DNA of 57,056 nucleotides from Ruminococcaceae bacterium P7. Lineage in GTDB: Bacteria; Bacillota; Clostridia; Oscillospirales; Acutalibacteraceae. Positions 1 through 6,133 of the stretch are shown here, piece by piece. The notes beneath the pieces were generated by a model. That model did no database searches. It had not been told where the DNA came from and saw nothing but the letters and a program-made list of their open reading frames with translations. Location: NCBI GenBank assembly GCA_900100595.1, contig FMUA01000018.1:1-57056 (forward strand). The letters are read 5' to 3'. The first letter of the stretch is position 1; every line of letters begins with the position of its first letter. The position numbers and the translations under genes are program-made.

Positions 1-82
1 GCTCAATTAAAGTGTTGTTTTTCTCTAACAGCATTTGATTTTGCTTCAACAAAGACTCGATAAATTCTTGTGTAACCGGCAT
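1..82 (-). CDS. N-terminus of a transposase-like protein, cut by window edge
   Basis: Only the first 27 codons lie in the window. The start ATG is preceded by AGGCGGTG at good spacing. The visible peptide is Leu/Gln/Asn-rich and coiled-coil-like (motif LLKQNQMLLEKNN), which resembles the start of IS66-family TnpC transposases. That assignment is a resemblance of a short coiled coil only, so another coiled-coil protein is possible. Confidence 0.35.
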   Translation of the reverse strand, partial: MPVTQEFIESLLKQNQMLLEKNNTLIE

Positions 83-314
83 TTGCTTCACCGCCTTTCG
101 TTACTGATATTATACCAGAATTAACGAAATTTGGCTATACCATCGCATTTTTGCGGTTGTGCATTTTGACGAACGTGATTTTTTTGAGGCGTTTTTAGAG
201 CCTCTGGAGAGCATAGAGAAGGACAAATTTATCCTTTTTTCATTTGCAAGCCTTCTATTCGATGTTTCAAAATTTCTTTTGTGCAGGTATACAAATTTTT
301 ATCGTTCTGAATAG
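83..314. other. intergenic, no gene recognised
   Basis: About 230 bases between the edge gene and the first coding fragment. It is AT-rich with stops in all frames. I see no RNA gene, repeat or convincing promoter in it. Confidence 0.5.
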
Positions 315-542
315 TTACACGGAAAGTATAGCTTTGATAATATTCAAGTAAAAACAAAAGAAACATGGCATTCCGAAGAAGGTACATACACCGTCAATGC
401 TCAAAAAAAAGAAATTATCTGTACCGCTAATGAAGAAGTTTTGGGCAGTAAGATGGAAAGAACCCTCACTTATGAGTATAAAGACGGAAACTTGAAATTA
501 TTTGACGAGAAAGGAAAATCATTGGATAAATATGAAAAATAA
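315..542 (+). pseudogene. 3' fragment of a small secreted-type protein
   Basis: An open frame of 75 codons follows an in-frame TAG and has no start codon near its beginning. It ends at TAA and encodes a Lys/Glu-rich beta-type sequence (for example TWHSEEGTYTVN and LTYEYKDGNLKLFDE). The peptide has the look of the C-terminal half of a small lipoprotein or lipocalin-like domain, but I do not recognise the family. The lack of a start and the neighbouring element debris suggest a 5'-truncated gene. It sits about 50 bases upstream of an intact small lipoprotein gene on the same strand. Confidence 0.4.
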
Positions 543-594
543 AACGTAGCAGAAGAAAACACACATAGTTTACGATTCCTTTAAGGTGAAAAAC

Positions 595-810
595 ATGATA
601 AAAAAGGTTGTAATCTGCATATTGGCGTTTATGTTAGTTACCGCGCTCATAACAGGATGTGAAAGTAAAAGCAAGGAAGAATTAGCATTGGAAAGTGCGA
701 TGGAGGATTACGAACAAGCAAAAAAGTCGGCAGAAGAAGCGAGAAATAATTATGAATCTTTACAAAAAGATGTTGATAATTATAAAAGCGCATTAGAAAA
801 ACTGGATTGA
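595..810 (+). CDS. small predicted lipoprotein with coiled coil
   Basis: A 71-residue protein. The start is set at the ATG preceded by AAGGTG eight bases upstream; an upstream GTG in frame overlaps that ribosome binding site and is less likely. Residues 1-20 form a lipoprotein signal peptide (MIKKVVICILAFML) ending in the lipobox LITGC. The rest (SKSKEELALESAMEDYEQAKKS) is a charged helix, probably a coiled coil. It should be anchored on the outer face of the membrane. The family and function are unknown. It is followed directly by a terminator hairpin. Confidence 0.65.
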   Translation: MIKKVVICILAFMLVTALITGCESKSKEELALESAMEDYEQAKKSAEEARNNYESLQKDVDNYKSALEKLD

Positions 811-818
811 AAGATTTT

Positions 819-846
819 GAGCGGGGCGCGTGTCCCGCTCTTTTCT
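819..846 (+). terminator. rho-independent terminator after small lipoprotein gene
   Basis: GAGCGGG (819-825) pairs with CCCGCTC (834-840) around an 8-base loop and is followed by TTTTCT. The recombinase gene converges on it from the other strand. Confidence 0.75.
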
Positions 847-1432
847 AATCTTCTAACATACCAATATACTTATAAGCCGTCGTTCTGCTCAAATCGCAAA
901 TCCTCGCAAGCTCTGACAAATTCATCTTGCCAGCCTTATACGCTGGATAATGTCGCAGAAACGCCGCTGGAATATCATCTGCGGTCACTTGCGGTCTGCC
1001 GATTTTACGCCCTTTTGCTCTGGCGTTTGCCATACCGCTACGCACTCTATCGCGTATAATACGCAGTTCCAGCTCCGCGAATACGCCGCTGATTTGAATA
1101 AAGGCGTTTGTCATAGGGTCGATTTGACCGCTTGAACAATCTACGCAAATACTGCCGACGATGGAAAGCCGCAAACACTTGTCCTTGACTGTTTCGATGA
1201 TTTCGCACAGTTGCTTTGTGCTTCTGGCAAGCCTTGACACTTCAAGCGTCAAGATGGTGTCGCCAGCTTGCGCTGTTTCCAAAAGTGAAGATAACTGCTC
1301 TTTTACGGCACTGTCCCCATGTTCGTATTCAAGGAATATCTGTTCCGCGCCTGCGGCTTTCAGCTCTCTGGTTTGCCGCTGAATGTCTTGCTTTGTTTCG
1401 TTGGTGCTGCAACGCGCATATCCGTAAATCAT
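845..1432 (-). CDS. small serine recombinase (resolvase/invertase family)
   Basis: A 195-residue site-specific recombinase. The N-terminal catalytic domain (about 1-140) has the nucleophile Ser in the YARCSTNE motif at residue 9, the arginine-containing SRLARS motif near 67-72 and the E-helix region (AELELRIIRDRVRSGMANARAKGRKIGRP) leading into DNA binding. The C-terminal 45 residues carry a Hin-type helix-turn-helix (LSELARICDLSRTTAYKYI). Length matches resolvases such as those of Tn3-type transposons and plasmids. It would cut and rejoin short crossover sites, for dimer resolution or inversion. No clear res site was found next to it. Start ATG has a weak AGGACAAAACT-type leader. Confidence 0.9.
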   Translation of the reverse strand: MIYGYARCSTNETKQDIQRQTRELKAAGAEQIFLEYEHGDSAVKEQLSSLLETAQAGDTILTLEVSRLARSTKQLCEIIETVKDKCLRLSIVGSICVDCSSGQIDPMTNAFIQISGVFAELELRIIRDRVRSGMANARAKGRKIGRPQVTADDIPAAFLRHYPAYKAGKMNLSELARICDLSRTTAYKYIGMLED

Positions 1433-1488
1433 AGTTTTGTCCTTTCTCCCTCTGCGGACGATCTAAAGTCCGCAGAGGGTTTTGCTGT

Positions 1489-1767
1489 TTAGCAGCTTAC
1501 TGTGAAGCGTCTGCTGTTGATTTGCTTGGTAAAACTCTTGTAGAGGTCGCTGTGTGCCTTTTTGAAGTTCGTTGTGTCAAAGCGGTTGGTGAGAACGGAA
1601 GTCCAGCGGATGATATACTGTCCAGCGGTCAGTTCTTCGGTGTCACGCTCCAACATTTCAGCTTTGATACTGTCGCGGAGTGCTTCAACCTCTGCTTTGG
1701 CTTCTTCCATAAGTGCCTCCCATTCGTTGAGAGCTTCGATCTTGGTGATGATTTCGTTCTTTGTCAT
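1489..1767 (-). CDS. small conserved mobile-element protein, unknown function
   Basis: A 92-residue protein with an N-terminal coiled-coil half (EALMEEAKAEVEALRDSIK) and a compact C-terminal half with the pattern GQYIIRWTSVLTNRFDTTNF...LYKSFTKQ...SRRFTV. I know similar small proteins from Firmicutes integrative elements and prophages, usually near recombinases and XRE regulators, but no function has been fixed. The start has AAGGAGATTACCAAA upstream. It shares the promoter region 1768-1972 with a divergent XRE gene, which suggests joint control. Confidence 0.7.
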   Translation of the reverse strand: MTKNEIITKIEALNEWEALMEEAKAEVEALRDSIKAEMLERDTEELTAGQYIIRWTSVLTNRFDTTNFKKAHSDLYKSFTKQINSRRFTVSC

Positions 1768-1826
1768 TTTGGTAATCTCCTTTGTGATTTATTTGGTGTT
1801 TTCATTGTCTATATTATACACTATTA

Positions 1827-1918
1827 TCTGTGTAAAATCAATTGGTAAAATACACAAATATCTGTGTAATATTTCGTATAATATTTACATTGATTTCTGT
1901 GTAATATTGTGCTATAAT
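1827..1918. promoter_or_regulatory. divergent promoter region with three TCTGTGTAA repeats
   Basis: TCTGTGTAA occurs at 1827-1835, 1861-1869 and 1896-1904, spaced 34 and 35 bases. The middle copy forms a near-palindrome TACACAAATATCTGTGTA. A plus-strand promoter overlaps the third copy: TTGATT (1890-1895), 17 bases, TATAAT (1913-1918). This layout fits an operator array for the XRE protein encoded just downstream. Confidence 0.65.
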
Positions 1919-1972
1919 GTGTATAGTGGAAAAGGGCGTCCGTTTATCGGTCGCCGCAAAGGAGGTGAAACA

Positions 1973-2203
1973 ATGCCGATTGTTTATAAGGTCAATATTA
2001 TTGAAGCATTAAAAGAGAAGGGTTATAATACCAATAGGCTGAGAAAAGAAAAACTGCTGTCCGAAGGCGTACTTCAATCTCTCCGCACAAACAAGTATAT
2101 TTCTATGGATAATCTGTCAAAGATTTGCGGGCTGCTGGATTGTCAGCCCGCCGATTTGATAGCCTATGAAAAAGGGGAGGGTGTCAGCGGAAAGGCTGAT
2201 TGA
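1973..2203 (+). CDS. small XRE/Cro-type helix-turn-helix regulator
   Basis: A 76-residue protein. The ATG follows a near-perfect AAAGGAGGTGAAACA site, which decides the start. The fold is the short Cro/CI type: VNIIEALKEKG, NRLRKEKLLSEGVLQSLRTNKYISMDNLSKICGLLDCQPADLIAYE. The DLSKICGLLDCQPADLI-type ending is typical of the YozG/Cro subfamily common in integrative elements. The repeated TCTGTGTAA boxes over its own promoter suggest autorepression. Its partner is probably the divergent 92-residue gene. Confidence 0.8.
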   Translation: MPIVYKVNIIEALKEKGYNTNRLRKEKLLSEGVLQSLRTNKYISMDNLSKICGLLDCQPADLIAYEKGEGVSGKAD

Positions 2204-2460
2204 ATTTCCTGAACGCTTTATATACCTTTTTTCGGCGTTTTCAGCGCAGTTTTTACCGCTGAAAAGTTGTAGTCGAAAACAACTGTTTTATTGGACAGCG
2301 GCAAGCCGCTCTCATAGACTGGGGCGTGTATTTCGTGAAAAATATTTTTTCGTTGCCCTATTGTGTTTTTGCGCGGCTCTCTCCGTCTTGAAATCAGGTT
2401 TTGATTTTGGAAAACGATTATTATGGCTCAATCGACACAAAGAATAATAACCGCAGCGGC
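2204..2460. other. non-coding stretch after XRE gene
   Basis: About 260 bases with a small CAGCG/CGCTG hairpin near 2235-2260 but no gene I can support. A plus-strand open frame at 2401-2670 has no ribosome binding site and is antisense to a better small gene. Confidence 0.45.
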
Positions 2461-2506
2461 AAAAACGAAAAAAAGCGGAGAAACACGACAAACTGTGTTC
2501 CTCCGC
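2461..2506 (-). terminator. rho-independent terminator (minus strand)
   Basis: GCGGAG (2475-2480) pairs with CTCCGC (2501-2506), with AACAC/GTGTT continuing the stem. Read on the minus strand it is followed by a T-rich run (complement of 2461-2474). It lies just beyond the stop of the 48-residue gene. Confidence 0.75.
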
Positions 2507-2510
2507 TGTA

Positions 2511-2657
2511 TTACTTCCAGTCCTTAAGTAAATCGTTAAGGGCTGCGTCAAGCGCTTTTTTCATACTCTTTTCCATAACCGAAAAGATGAAGCTCTCTAA
2601 TTCGCTCTCGCGCTTTTTCTTCTTTTTATCTTTTTCCTGTTGGCTTGTATTTCTCAT
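2511..2657 (-). CDS. small charged protein, unknown function
   Basis: A 48-residue frame: a very basic start (QQEKDKKKKKRESE) then an amphipathic helix (MEKSMKKALDAALNDLLKDWK). The ATG is preceded by AAGGTGAAGAA and the gene is followed by a strong terminator, which together support it as real. It is probably the last gene of the minus-strand element operon. No family is recognised. Confidence 0.55.
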   Translation of the reverse strand: MRNTSQQEKDKKKKKRESELESFIFSVMEKSMKKALDAALNDLLKDWK

Positions 2658-2716
2658 TTCTTCACCTTGATTTCTGAATTGAATTTGATATTATAATCTT
2701 CTGGCTGTTGCTCTCT

Positions 2717-2851
2717 CTATGCCAAATACCGCTTGTAAAGCGTTCTATGGGCGGCTTCCAGAATTTGCCAAGGTTCGAAGCCGTCAAGATACATTGTATC
2801 ATAATAATCTGGCAAATGGTCTGGGTTATCAAAATAATCAGCTCTTACCAT
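2717..2851 (-). CDS. small acidic mobile-element protein, unknown function
   Basis: A 44-residue protein beginning MVRADYFDNPDHLPDYYD and containing DGFEPWQILEAAHRTLYKRY. Small proteins of this Asp/Tyr-rich pattern are frequent in Firmicutes conjugative and integrative elements; their role is unknown to me. The ATG overlaps the end of the HNH endonuclease frame by 14 bases, with GAGGA upstream, so it is translated from the same transcript. Confidence 0.55.
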   Translation of the reverse strand: MVRADYFDNPDHLPDYYDTMYLDGFEPWQILEAAHRTLYKRYLA

Positions 2852-3227
2852 CTTTCATTCCTCGCTTTCTTTTGGAATATTCACGCATATTTTCCGCGAA
2901 GGATAACCAACGCAGATTATCGGCGCGGTTATTTAGTGTGTTGCCGTCGATGTGGTCAACTGTATTTGCGTTTGCTGGATCGGCGTTCGCGCAAAAAGCC
3001 TCCGCGACTAATCGGCTGACTAACAAATATTTGGGCTATCCGTCTTTACACAATGCTACTCTTGGATAACCTTTGTTATTCGGAAATGCCGTCAGCAATT
3101 TCGCGTTTCTGTGTTTAAGGCTCTTTATGCGTCCCATATTACTGACAAGATACTTGCCGCTGTAGCCTTTTATTTCTCGCCATTCCTCGTTGGGAAGGTC
3201 TTTTATTTTATCTATGATAAACACCAC
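2838..3227 (-). pseudogene. NUMOD4-HNH homing endonuclease interrupted by one amber codon
   Basis: Two segments in the same reading frame are separated by one TAG at 3036-3038. The N-terminal part has a NUMOD4-type motif (NEEWREIKGYSGKYLVSNMG, then RIKSLKH and GYPRVALCKDG). The C-terminal part is an HNH domain (SRLVAEAF, VDHIDGNTLNNRADNLRW, ENMREY), with the catalytic His in VDHIDGN. In the family the position of the stop is normally a Lys/Lys-like residue (DGKxK), so a single AAG to TAG change would explain it. It follows directly on a helicase fragment without a clear start of its own: the only candidates are GTG codons at a weak AAAGGTGG site. Either an inactivated nuclease or, less likely, one expressed by readthrough. 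Confidence 0.75.
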
Positions 3228-3244
3228 CTTTATTATTGATTGAG

Positions 3245-3291
3245 GGAAAGGCGTAGCCTTTTCCGAAAGAAGTGGACGCAAGCGTCCACTT
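3245..3291 (-). repeat. two tight hairpins at helicase/endonuclease junction
   Basis: GGAAAGGC/GCCTTTTCC (3245-3264) and AAGTGGACGC/GCGTCCACTT (3270-3291) lie back to back exactly where the helicase frame passes into the endonuclease. This is the kind of structure seen at the start of self-splicing or mobile intron-like insertions, but no complete intron core was identified. Confidence 0.5.
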
Positions 3292-3296
3292 CCCCT

Positions 3297-3650
3297 ATAG
3301 TCGAAATTGGCGTGGAAATCAGTATATCTTTGAGATAACGTACCAAATTTAGCATAGGTCAGAATTACAACATTGTTATCGTCATCAAACCACATTCCAT
3401 TTTCATCTGCTTCTTTCGCCCATCCATAGTATTCGGAAATAGCGTTATAATTTCGCAAAATTTGTTCCTTGCCGTTGATGGTATCAATAAGGAATACAAC
3501 ATTATGAACAGCGTCATGGACAAGCGCAGGAATGTGGGTTAAGGCGAAATAAGTTTTTCCGCTTCCAGTGGGTGCTTTGATAATATTCAGTTTGTCTTTT
3601 TTCAGAAGTGAAACATCCACCATTTCTGATAAATACTTGGAACCTTTCAT
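3297..3650 (-). pseudogene. N-terminal fragment of a DEAD/DEAH-type helicase
   Basis: About 118 residues with a Walker A motif (IIKAPTGSGKTYFAL, near 24-38) and a following motif VVFLIDTINGKEQI, then YNAISEYYGWAKEADE and VVILTYAKFG. This is the first part of a superfamily 2 helicase core. No Walker B DEAD/DEAH motif or C-terminal RecA domain follows: the frame runs into a foreign segment and the HNH endonuclease. The rest of the helicase is absent downstream. The ATG is 8 bases past the stop of the 85-residue gene, so the two were co-transcribed. Plasmid and integrative-element helicases of this type are common. Confidence 0.7.
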
Positions 3651-3657
3651 AATTGCT

Positions 3658-3915
3658 CTATGCCCCCTTATTATCTGCTTGTTCCGTAAATGCCTTGATT
3701 TCGATAACCTTAACCTCGTTCTTTAAGTAAAACAGCGGGTCTTTGCGATACAGCGGAAACTGCTCAACAAACCACTCGCGCACTTTTTTATAGGCGTTTG
3801 TTTGAATAAAGCCAGCGTGATTGCGGAGGAAGTTGTAATGCTCCAAAACCTTTTCCTTGCTTTCACCTTCTGGAAGGGCGTTCATAAAACGCTCCATATT
3901 TTCATACTTTTCCAC
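3658..3915 (-). CDS. hypothetical element protein, possibly 5'-truncated
   Basis: An 85-codon frame starting at GTG with no clear ribosome binding site. In-frame sequence upstream of the GTG (SDDSGFSLWYRHN) still looks coding back to a TGA, so this may be the 3' part of a longer gene whose start has been lost. Visible features are an Asn/Glu-rich helical body (ESKEKVLEHYNFLRNHAGF) and aromatic-rich segment (REWFVEQFPLYRKDPLFYL). No family is recognised. It lies upstream of the helicase fragment and back to back with a broken plus-strand gene. Confidence 0.45.
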   Translation of the reverse strand: MEKYENMERFMNALPEGESKEKVLEHYNFLRNHAGFIQTNAYKKVREWFVEQFPLYRKDPLFYLKNEVKVIEIKAFTEQADNKGA

Positions 3916-3917
3916 GT

Positions 3918-4546
3918 TATGCCGATACCATAGAGAAAATCCAGAATCGTCCGAAATTCAAGGATAGATTCTTTTCGATAATCAAATTGCCAAACTATGA
4001 ACCACAGGATATAAGAAAGTTGTCAGCTGACTTTCAAATGGTAATTTCCGGATTAGGCGGTGCCGGAGTAGTCGTGCTTGCTGGATTAGCTGCATTTGGT
4101 GTCGGATCAATAATCACTGCACCGGCAATGATCGGAACAGGAGCCGTTCTGTGTATCAAGGGGGGTAGTTTAAAAAAGAAAGCTATTGAAAACAAAAAGC
4201 AAGCAAAGGAGCTGGCAAAAAGTGTCGACGAAGTTGTCACCTACTACGCTGAGCTTCGAGAAGCCGCAAAAAACATAATGCTTCAATTTCTGCTGTTTTC
4301 GTTAAATACGAGGAATATCTTATTCGCATTGAGGGAATTGTTAAAGAAAAGACTGATTGGAAAAAGTATAACCACGAAGAAAAGACAGCAGTAAAAAACG
4401 CCGCAATGTTAACAGGCTTTCTTAGAGATATGGTATATACCAAACTTATTATCCAGCAAAATGACAATGAAACGCTTGAAACAGTAAATAATCAAGAAGT
4501 ATCTGCATTGAAAAGGAAAGCGGATAAACTACTGAAAAATATATAA
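3918..4546 (+). pseudogene. frameshifted two-helix membrane protein, 5' end missing
   Basis: Reading begins without a start codon (ADTIEKIQNRPKFKDRFF) and runs through a hydrophobic hairpin (MVISGLGGAGVVVLAGLAAF and IITAPAMIGTGAVLCIKGG) into a coiled coil (KAIENKKQAKELAKSVDEVV). Near 4260-4280 the frame shifts, and the next frame continues sensibly (ISAVFVKYEEYLIRIEGIV ... FLRDMVYTKLIIQQND) to TAA at 4544. The continuous coding character across the shift argues for one inactivated gene. The Gly-rich double membrane segment resembles small effector- or toxin-like element proteins, but the family is unknown. Confidence 0.55.
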
Positions 4547-4550
4547 AAGG

Positions 4551-4598
4551 AATCGCTTAGACCAGCCGTAATCAGGCTGCCTAAGCGATTTTCTTTTT
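4551..4598 (+). terminator. rho-independent terminator (plus strand)
   Basis: AATCGCTTAG (4551-4560) pairs with CTAAGCGATT (4581-4590) and is followed by TTCTTTTT. It lies right after the stop of the broken plus-strand gene. Confidence 0.8.
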
Positions 4599-4661
4599 GC
4601 CTTACTATTCGATTACTACCGATTTGATGTTTGGTTGATGTTTATGAGGGCGTATACGCAA

Positions 4662-4698
4662 CAAAAATGCCCTTGACAGCCTGAACTATCAAGGGCAT
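4662..4698 (-). terminator. rho-independent terminator of the TAC operon
   Basis: ATGCCCTTGA (4667-4676) pairs perfectly with TCAAGGGCAT (4689-4698); on the minus strand the stem is followed by TTTTTG. It closes the toxin-antitoxin-chaperone operon 9 bases past the SecB-like stop. Confidence 0.8.
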
Positions 4699-4706
4699 AC
4701 TTTTGT

Positions 4707-5174
4707 TTATTCATCTTCCGCTTGTTCTTCCTCATTTTGTTCGTTTAAATCTCTACTATATTGAGCAACATTAAACATTGGAAGAAGCACATTTCCCGTC
4801 ATAAGGGTTTGTGATGTTGTACTCTGAATAAATCCTCGCGCGATAGAATATAAAGAAGTAATTCCGTTAATCTGCAACATTTTCTTAAATAGTTCTTCTC
4901 CTATTTCATCGGGAGCAGTAAAACAACCCTCAATTGACATTGATATATTATATTTTTGCTTGTCTTTTTTCGTGTTTACTTTAATATTCAGATTAATAAT
5001 TCCCAATAAAGATTTGCCTTCATTGACTTTTTCGATTGATAATATTTCGTGCGAAACATCAATGCTTTTTTTTACTTCATTTGAATCAAATAAGTCAACG
5101 AAATCGTTTTTGATTTTCAAGCTCGTAATTCTGCTTCCTATATATTGAAAAGCAGACATGTAATTATTATTCAT
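4707..5174 (-). CDS. SecB-like chaperone of a toxin-antitoxin-chaperone module
   Basis: A 155-residue protein with the SecB pattern. A beta-rich first half (SLLGIINLNIKVN, KYNISMSIEGCF) is followed by the SecB signature region EELFKKMLQINGITSLYSIARGFI and the ending GNVLLPMFNV, which corresponds to the LPPINF-type motif of SecB. The C-terminus is very acidic (NEQNEEEQAEDE). Gram-positive bacteria usually lack the general export SecB, and solitary SecB-like genes there are mostly tied to toxin-antitoxin operons, as in Rv1955-Rv1957 of M. tuberculosis. Here it is third in an operon after a RelE/HigB-like toxin and an XRE antitoxin, 12 bases behind the antitoxin. It likely folds and protects the antitoxin. 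GGGAGAAAAT precedes the ATG. Confidence 0.8.
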   Translation of the reverse strand: MNNNYMSAFQYIGSRITSLKIKNDFVDLFDSNEVKKSIDVSHEILSIEKVNEGKSLLGIINLNIKVNTKKDKQKYNISMSIEGCFTAPDEIGEELFKKMLQINGITSLYSIARGFIQSTTSQTLMTGNVLLPMFNVAQYSRDLNEQNEEEQAEDE

Positions 5175-5186
5175 ATTTTCTCCCTT

Positions 5187-5582
5187 TTATGCAACCGCAT
5201 TAAGATCGGTCGGAATAGGCGCCTTTGGAACAAACGACAGAACCTGCGCCCAAGGAGTATCCTGCCGATAATGAGAGTTGATTCTAGCATTTGCCAAGTA
5301 TTCTTGCTCGGGTGTAAATGTTATATCAACAGTTACTCCAAGTTTTTCAGCAATCTGAGCAATACTCTCAACAGAAAAATTATACTCAGCGCTCTCCCAT
5401 TTTGAAATCATTCCCTGAGTTACGCCCATGAATTTTGCAAATTCCTTTTGTGTCATACCTGTCTTATATCTATAATTGATAATAAAAGCAGATATTTTTG
5501 CAATAACGGAAGCTGCATAAATGTCACTTTTCGAAATGTAATTCGAAATGAATTCATACATTTCCTTTGTGTTTCCTTTCAT
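5187..5582 (-). CDS. HigA-type XRE antitoxin with C-terminal chaperone-addiction-like tail
   Basis: A 131-residue protein. Residues about 48-95 hold the helix-turn-helix (GMTQKEFAKFMGVTQGMISK, then SVESIAQIAEKLGVTV). After this comes an extra tail of roughly 35 residues (QEYLANARINSH, YRQDTPWAQVLSFVPKAPIP) with Trp, aromatic and hydrophobic residues. Simple HigA proteins end near the HTH; antitoxins of TAC systems carry such a ChAD extension that makes them depend on the SecB partner. GGAGGACATTACG precedes the ATG. It lies 26 bases after the toxin and is expected to bind the palindrome over the operon promoter. The ChAD function is inference from position and composition. Confidence 0.8.
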   Translation of the reverse strand: MKGNTKEMYEFISNYISKSDIYAASVIAKISAFIINYRYKTGMTQKEFAKFMGVTQGMISKWESAEYNFSVESIAQIAEKLGVTVDITFTPEQEYLANARINSHYRQDTPWAQVLSFVPKAPIPTDLNAVA

Positions 5583-5608
5583 CGTAATGTCCTCCTTTAA
5601 ATCTATTG

Positions 5609-5986
5609 CTATTTTCTATCTAAAGCAATTTCAATATTTTTTGCATAAGACGTTTGTTTTTTGCCCGACTTCTCGTCAAACAAGCGTAAGAATATCTTTC
5701 CGTTTTTTTCTACAGAAAACAACAACCTAAAATTCTTGGATTTTGTATCAATATGAAGCGAATACAAGCCGCAGGATTTTAGATACTCAAGCCATTTTAA
5801 ACCACAGTTCAAATTATCTAATAACTTTATCACATTTAGTCTGTGAATGAATTGATTGATAATCAGCTTTTCCTCGCCCGAATTGGTAACAGACGCAACA
5901 AATTCCTCCACAAACAAATCGTGGAAAATAAAACTATCCGATAAATTTTTCTCTATTATTGTTTTCTCAAATGATGCTTCATCCAT
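5609..5986 (-). CDS. RelE/HigB-like toxin
   Basis: A 125-residue protein. The C-terminal half has the RelE/ParE-fold pattern: GLYSLHIDTKSKNFRLLFSV, KIFLRLFDEKSGKKQ and the closing helix YAKNIEIALDRK, with Arg and Lys residues placed as in HigB-type mRNA interferases. The N-terminal half is an acidic helical part. It is first in a three-gene operon, ahead of an XRE antitoxin and a SecB-like chaperone; toxin-first order is typical of higBA. It probably cleaves mRNA at the ribosome. The ATG is about 31 bases from the predicted transcription start and has no strong ribosome binding site, which fits low toxin expression. Confidence 0.75.
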   Translation of the reverse strand: MDEASFEKTIIEKNLSDSFIFHDLFVEEFVASVTNSGEEKLIINQFIHRLNVIKLLDNLNCGLKWLEYLKSCGLYSLHIDTKSKNFRLLFSVEKNGKIFLRLFDEKSGKKQTSYAKNIEIALDRK

Positions 5987-6023
5987 ACTATTTGTACCCA
6001 GAAATTATATTATTTATACTACC

Positions 6024-6052
6024 ATTATATTACTTATAAGTAATATTTTCAA
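6024..6052 (-). promoter_or_regulatory. TAC operon promoter with palindromic operator in the spacer
   Basis: On the minus strand: TTGAAA (6047-6052), 17 bases, TATAAT (6024-6029). The spacer and part of the -10 form a perfect 20-bp palindrome at 6027-6046 with core ATTACTTATAAGTAAT. An antitoxin dimer bound there would block RNA polymerase directly. Confidence 0.8.
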
Positions 6053-6133
6053 TAGTTTTTTGAGAAATATTTTTTTATTTTTTCCAGATACAATATATGG
6101 GGTATCTTCGGATTATCAAATACAAAATCTGTC

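Noticed and set aside
2401..2670. An 89-codon plus-strand open frame
   Set aside because: It lies opposite a small gene with a good ribosome binding site and terminator, and lacks such signals itself.
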